From the NCBI GenBank assembly GCA_023053545.1, contig JAKZAN010000005.1:10230001-10294000 (forward strand): a stretch of DNA of 64,000 nt. Reading direction: 5' to 3'. The notes beneath the pieces are model-generated. The model was not told the origin of the DNA. It made no database searches and saw nothing but the letters and a program-made list of their open reading frames with translations. Position 1 is the first letter of the stretch; every line of letters begins with the position of its first letter. This document shows, in pieces, positions 58,617 through 64,000 of this stretch. This DNA is from Lepidurus packardi (taxonomy: Eukaryota > Arthropoda > Branchiopoda > Notostraca > Triopsidae). Both the position numbers and the translations under genes were made by a program.

Positions 58617-61600
58617 TCAATTACTTTTGATCGGTTCCACGAAACGTTTTGAAGGGGCTACCAGCAATCCCAACTGCAGATACTTCGTAAATGTATCTGC
58701 GAAAACATTTAAATTAGATTCATTATTATCCGCTTTCCCGAAATGAAACTATCTCTTAAACTTGTTTTACCTACGAACTGGAAACGTTTGCCGTAATAAA
58801 CGAAAGGGATATAAACGAGGAATCCGAGAAAAATAAACAAGACTGCGAACAAGTAACCCAAAGTCGGTTTTCCAACAATAGGTGCGATGACCAAGTATAC
58901 CGAGATGACTAAAACAATATACGGGATAGCCAAGGGTACCTGAGAAAAACCATAGTAAAGTGTTTTAAAATTAACCGTTCGAAATTTGGATGTCACCTTA
59001 AAAGGACGTGGCACATTAGGCTTAGTTTTCCTTAGTACTATACAAGCTGTCATAGCGAGACCGAAAAATATCCACGAGGTGAAACTAAACAAGTCGACTA
59101 ACGAAGAAATGTCGCCTGGCAGTACCATCAGGCACGCAATAATTCCCTAGACGAGTCAAAGAAACTTTACATGTTTAAAAGTTCTGAGATTAGGTTAAGG
59201 TAATTTACACACAGAGAAAATTAACGCAGGCGCGGGAGTCAATTTTTCGACATGTACGAAGGAGAACACTTTGAGAAAGTGCCCCTCTCGAGCGGCAGTG
59301 AAACACAATCTACCGGCAGTGAAAGACACTCCATTGGCTCCGCCCAGTGTTGACAAAGCGACTGCCAATGGGACAAGAAAGCTGGCAGAACCCAGAACGA
59401 TATTTCCCCAGTCCTATTGCATATATAATTTGGAAGAAATTGATGTCTCGACAATACAAATAATAATAATAATACATTTTAAGTGAGGCTTTGTTAAGTA
59501 ATTTTTAGTTTTATATCAATTAACATCGTTACTTACTATTGCAACTGCTTCCGAAGATAAAATTTCTTGCGGGGACATAACCGAGAAGTATGCGACATTC
59601 ACCATGAGGTAGGATATAACTATTAAAGGGATTGCTGTCAACAGACACTTAGGTAAGTTCCTAGAAGGATCTTGGAGCTCTTCTGTCGCGTAATTGAGAC
59701 TATTCCTATACATTAAGCCAAATGAATGAAAGGTAATATTACATTTCTTCATTGAAGTTACCAAGCTTCGTAAGCGAAAAGTACACTGCACAATGCTGAA
59801 GCGAATTTCGTCCATGACGTATCAATCTCTTGAAACGCATGACCGAAGTATGAGGTGTCCCCGATGGCGACGGTGTACACCCCCGTTATGGCCATAATGG
59901 CGATAGCTACCATCTTACAGAGCGTCAGCACGGTCTGCACTCTGGCGGATAGTTTAACGCTACTGCAGTTGATAAACATGATCCATCCTAATTAACATTA
60001 AAAGGTGAGTAAGGTTTCAAAAGGAAAAAAAAAATATGCTACGGAACAGATCAAATGAAGTGTTCTGGCTGAAGAACCCCTAGGTCAATTACGCATATTA
60101 ATCGAGTAATTAATTATTTAGCGGAATAAGCTCCGCCCATTTCCGACAAATTTCAAGTTTTCCTATCCTTGTAACATTGGCGGACAGCCGAGACCTAACG
60201 CCTTTACCTATGAACGCTTTCGAAATCGATCCCTGGATTCATAGGGATTCATATCATTATCTTTCTTTCGAAGCTAACAAGTCTGATTTGGTGAATTTAA
60301 GAACTCATCATAAAATAGTGACTTTAATTCGCGATCGCCGTAACTTGCGGTACTGCCGGGCCGAGACCCGCGCCTGAGAGCCTCTGGGCAAGTTTCGATT
60401 CGGCTTCTCAGCCGAGACCCCGCCCCCTGGCAATGGGACCGCACGAGGCGATTCCGACTAAGCTGCGTAGGGTGCAGCGGAGCCCGCAAGTCACGGCGCG
60501 AAGAAAAACTGACTTTTTGTGATGAAATTTGTGAAGTAACCAAATCGTGTAAAAGTCGAAAATTTCAAGTTTGGAGGAAAGGGTTCGGAGCTTATTCCAC
60601 TAAAAAATTAATTACTCAGTTATTATGCATAACTGACGTAGCGGTTCTTCAACCAGAACACTCCATTTGGTCTGTTCTAGAACACGTTTTCATTTTGAAA
60701 CCTAGCTTTCTTAGCTTACAGAAAGACTTCTCCGATCACTATACTGTGCCTCCGACCCTTCTTAATTCTCCTCAGCTTGGAAAATTTATACTGAACAGAC
60801 ACTTTAAGAAGTCAATTTCGGAGTTACTTCTCCCGATAAATCAACTTCTAAGTACTGCTTTCGCATAAATGTTAATTTTTCGAGATTTTTCATTTCTCGT
60901 TTTAAAAAATGAAGTTCGGCTGTTTTACTATCCAGTTTATACATTGTTGGCATCCAATATATACAAAGTTACCTATGCAGAGCATGGCCACGAGCTTCAT
61001 ATCAGCTTGGATTTCTGGGCTTTCCGGATCGGCGTTCATCGTTCGAGCAAATGCTGTCACAGTATACTTCGCGAAAGTCATGGTTATAATGGCCAAAGCT
61101 GATGGTTTCAGCAAGAGAATTTTCACCCAGGAATATAAAAAAGCTGGAACGGGTCCCCAGAAGGGGTGCATGGGTCCAAAGCAATCCAAGAAGTAAATGT
61201 ATTCTCCTCCCGATTTGGGAATAACTGTTCCCAATTCTGCGTAAACCAAACCACCTTCAAGAAGCCAAAAAAAAAGAAAGAAACGAAATAGGATACATTT
61301 GGATTTCGATCCACCTTATCCGGAATAAGCCTTATAATGCATACATACAAAGGAAAATGATGATTCCTCCGACGAGCCACGCAATTAGTGACATTCCAAC
61401 CGACCCGGCTCGAGCTAGCACGTCCGTAGGGGTAATAAAAATGCCCGAACCTGCGAAGCATGTTACAAAAGGCACCATATTGACGGATTTAACTACTTAT
61501 AATTACCAACCACGGTGCCTACGATTAGTGCTGTCCCGCTAAGGTACGTAAGCCTCCGGGCTAATTGCAATCCATCTTCTTGCTCTTCTTTGTGTAGCTT

Positions 61601-61719
61601 GTCCGGTCCATCTATTGGTCGTGTAACGCTCTTTAAACGTGTTTTCAAACTTAGATTTTGTTCATTCACAGAATTCACATACCTGGATTTTTCTCACTCA
61701 AAAACGCCGGATTATCCAT
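58617..61719 (-). CDS. SLC7-family amino-acid transporter light chain
   Basis: Ten exons (61683-61719, 61507-61611, 61349-61450, 60973-61254, 59762-59987, 59537-59705, 59213-59413, 58997-59146, 58771-58939, 58617-58696) give 506 residues with about twelve membrane helices. Landmarks: [49 protein letters not shown] and TPAPALIF. The type is the LAT/b0,+AT group, whose members exchange neutral or cationic amino acids and pair with an SLC3 heavy chain. The SLC7A9-like subgroup is the nearest I can suggest. The frame is open upstream of the chosen Met without another ATG, so a further 5' exon is possible. The large intron 4 holds a MITE. Confidence 0.9.
60044..60677. mobile_element. Non-autonomous TIR element (MITE), family 1 copy 2
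   Basis: Terminal inverted repeats begin GAACAGATCAAATGAAGTG and include GAAGAACC and TAATTAATTATTTAGCGG. The GC-rich core matches the copy at 12588-13443. It lies in an intron of the SLC7 gene and leaves the splice sites intact. It has no coding capacity. Confidence 0.8.
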
Positions 61720-62180
61720 CTCTAAAGAAACGGATTCGACAGAAACCCCGTCTACACTCGTGACACTTGGGGACACTTTGTCTGGGATCAAATCCTGGAA
61801 GGGATGGTGTCTTCTAATCGGTCAAGAATTCTCGATTAGATAAAACAGTTGACTACGCATCTCTACATTCAGCACTTTTTCTATTTTACTTTTATTTTTT
61901 CGTGTTCTTGTTTACATTATCATTCCATTTCTTTGACTTTATACAAATAAATTACATACAAAATTGACTTTCTTTCGAGATTGTGGGATAAGGAGACAGA
62001 CAGAGAGGGTATACAACCGTGTAATCTTCGGGAGCGTTGATAATTCCAAATAAATATCCAACTTTCTTTGGTAATACAGTGCAGGAAGAGGTTGCGGCAA
62101 CAAGTTAAAATGACTGAAATGATTGATTTGGTGGCAAAAGCGCGCAACAGTTGATTCATTGCCAAGTGATCAAGTTTAGG
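61720..62180. other. Intergenic stretch
   Basis: This is the 5' side of the SLC7 gene (possibly with a further 5' exon; the open frame continues to about 61830) and the 3' flank of the next gene. Confidence 0.4.
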
Positions 62181-62931
62181 TTAGTTTCGTGAGGGTGCGT
62201 TTAAATCCCCGAAGTGTTGTAGACTGTCGTGAACTTTCGCTGCTAAAATGAGCTCCGCTGGTGAGAGGGACCACCAATTTGGGTATTGACTGTTGGGAGC
62301 CATGGGGTCGTATGGGTCCGAGCGATGGAAGGGAATGTCAGGGTTCCCGTACCGTAGATAAGGCTGCGAGTACCCTTTGAACGAGGTAGCGGCAGTGGGT
62401 ATTGTCACTATAAAAACGCGGGACACAAATAAGCAAAAATTAGTGCCCTTCTGAACAATAGAACCAATCAAGCTTGGGCAAAAGACTTACCAAGAAGGAC
62501 ACCCCATATGAGCAGAATCAAGATCCCTGCGATGACCAAACAACCGACGCCAGTAGAAATCGGATTGATGATTAGAGTACTCCCTGTAGTCCCTACACTG
62601 CCGTCGTTGACAGCAGTGATGTCACTGACATCAGTGACTCCATAAGTAAACTTTCGGGCGCTGTCCACTAGATGCTCGCCGTAGCCATAAAGTCGCGTAA
62701 GGGAATTCCAGTCGAATAGATTCTATTTGAAAACTTAGAATCTTAGTTTTTTAAATCTCCCATTCTGTTTATCAAGAATCCTTTCTGCTCATCAATAATT
62801 AATTAAATGACACGTAGAGCATGATACTATAGATATAATATCCTATACTATAGATATAACGTAAGTCATTATCAGGCTAAGATAATCTGATGATTTACGT
62901 TTTTGGCTTTCTCAACAATAACAGAACGCAT
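62181..62931 (-). CDS. Unrecognised small single-pass membrane protein
   Basis: Exons 62899-62931, 62491-62722 and 62181-62407 give 163 residues in phase. There is no signal peptide (MRSVIVEKAKN). One strong transmembrane segment lies near residues 66-88 (GCLVIAGILILLIWGVLLG), followed by a C-terminal part rich in Tyr, Pro and Trp (GYSQPYLRYGNPDIPF, PNSQYPNWWSLSP). I do not know a family for it. The 11-codon first exon is supported only by phase and splice sites. The other two exons are firmer. Confidence 0.65.
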
Positions 62932-64000
62932 TTGACATGACCTTGTTCCGTCTTTTGCACACACACCACACCTTATAGACTTTACGTTCAACAAACATAG
63001 CTAAACCCCTCTAGAGCTGGATGGGGAAGCCCCCTTCAGATGGATGCTTTGATCATTATGCGATTTCAAACTGCGAAAGTAATTAGTGCTTTGCAGCTTC
63101 TTGCAAGGTGTAAGCTCGTTACAAAGCTTGATATATCCAATTAGAATTTATTTGCCAAATAACGGAACTAATTGACTGTCACGAGAAGAAAGAACTTTCG
63201 CATTATTCCAATTTGTAAAGGCAAATTAGCTACTGAAAGTGTCACGGGTAAACAAATCACCAAACCTTCTTTACAAAATTTGGCATCCCAAATTTAACCA
63301 TGGATGAAATAGACTAATGAAGAATCCTTTCAAATTGGGCCAATACAAATTTAATCAGGCTAGTTGAGCTGTTTCGGTAAATTAGGTAATTTACATTGAA
63401 TGACGGATTAATTCAAACTAAATTTCTCTTGAACATTTGTTTTAGAATCTAAAATTTGAACCTAAGTGCATTTCATCAGGTTGCTCTCAGCAAATCCTGC
63501 TAAAATCGAGTTTATTTATACATGCGTAATCCTGGCCCATATGATGCTTTCTTGCCAGTCTTTTTTTCCATAATAGTGCATGGCGTAAGTTTTGGGAAGC
63601 TTTCTGTCGTTTTTTTTTATTCTTACTATTGCATTTGCGTGAGGGAAACGCTTTAGTTCCGGTTATTTTGACAGTTTGCAAAGCATCTAGAGGATTAGCC
63701 CAAAAATAAGGTTATATAATAGGGTGAGGTTCCATAGAATATATACAGATATTTAGTTTAGTGATATAGGGTCAGTATAGGACGTTTTCTTTACTAACTC
63801 CTGCAGACCTATTACTTTTGAATTAAATTCTAAAGTATACGAGACGTTTTTATTTGCTTCCTGTCTTTTATTCGCTCTTCAGATTATATTTAGTTAAATT
63901 AGAAGTTCATAAACACCTATTAAGTGTCTTTGAAGAAGTCTCTTTGGATTTTTACCGATGTATGATGTTTCCTAGTTATAAGTAGCAAATAAATTCAAGA
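62932..64000. other. Right edge without a supported gene
   Basis: AT-rich sequence with short open frames only. The longest minus frame (63487-63681) is lysine-rich, has no splice partner and resembles nothing I know. The 5' region of the small membrane-protein gene must lie here. Confidence 0.4.

Noticed and set aside
63487-63681. Lysine-rich 64-codon minus frame near the right edge
   Set aside because: Low-complexity composition, no splice partner and no family resemblance.

Overview
The window is eukaryotic nuclear DNA, most likely from a crustacean and perhaps a branchiopod such as Daphnia. Genes are dense and split by many short introns (mostly 45-90 bp). All the conserved genes are animal genes, and the cuticle proteins carry a crustacean-style chitin-binding (R&R) domain with YKPAY-type tails. 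I rebuilt exon structures by hand from GT-AG (twice GC-AG) sites and phase continuity. Most models close exactly in phase, but single boundaries may be off by a base or so. The species call is inference.

Layout, left to right. 0.1-7.3 kb: a sushi-domain receptor (-), a head-to-head pair of nearly identical cuticle genes on a ~1.15 kb inverted duplication, and a secreted PAN/apple-like protein (+). 7.4-13.6 kb: a secreted GH31 enzyme with every sulfoquinovosidase signature residue (+), TVP23 (-) and ARL6IP1 (+), the last with a MITE in its final intron. 14.3-22.9 kb: one 29-exon gene (-) for a ~1,980-residue secreted repeat protein with EAR/beta-propeller-like ends. 24-33 kb: TMEM104 (-), a G-protein gamma subunit of the Ggamma30A/GNG13 type (-), INPP5E with a CaaX box (+), and an unrecognised single-pass membrane protein (-). 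33.5-46.6 kb (all -): exocyst EXO70, a PGC-1/Spargel coactivator and MRE11. 47.2-50.9 kb: an intact, very young LTR element (-) carrying gag and protease, with a long coiled coil where reverse transcriptase, RNase H and integrase should be. 51-63 kb (all -): RLP24, an RRM plus multi-Tudor protein, IDH3B, an SLC7 amino-acid transporter and a small membrane protein.

This is not an operon-like region. It is a set of independent housekeeping genes (ER/Golgi shape, exocytosis, DNA repair, TCA cycle, ribosome assembly, mitochondrial biogenesis) mixed with arthropod-specific secreted proteins. Gene pairs share short head-to-head intervals (TVP23/ARL6IP1, Ggamma/INPP5E) or nearly abut tail to tail (GH31/TVP23, INPP5E/membrane protein).

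Mobile DNA is mostly short non-autonomous elements in introns and intergenic gaps: two copies of a long-TIR family, two of a second family, two small hairpin elements, one hAT-like insertion, and the LTR element. The most novel candidates are the gag-protease-coiled-coil LTR element, the animal sulfoquinovosidase-like enzyme and the giant repeat protein.
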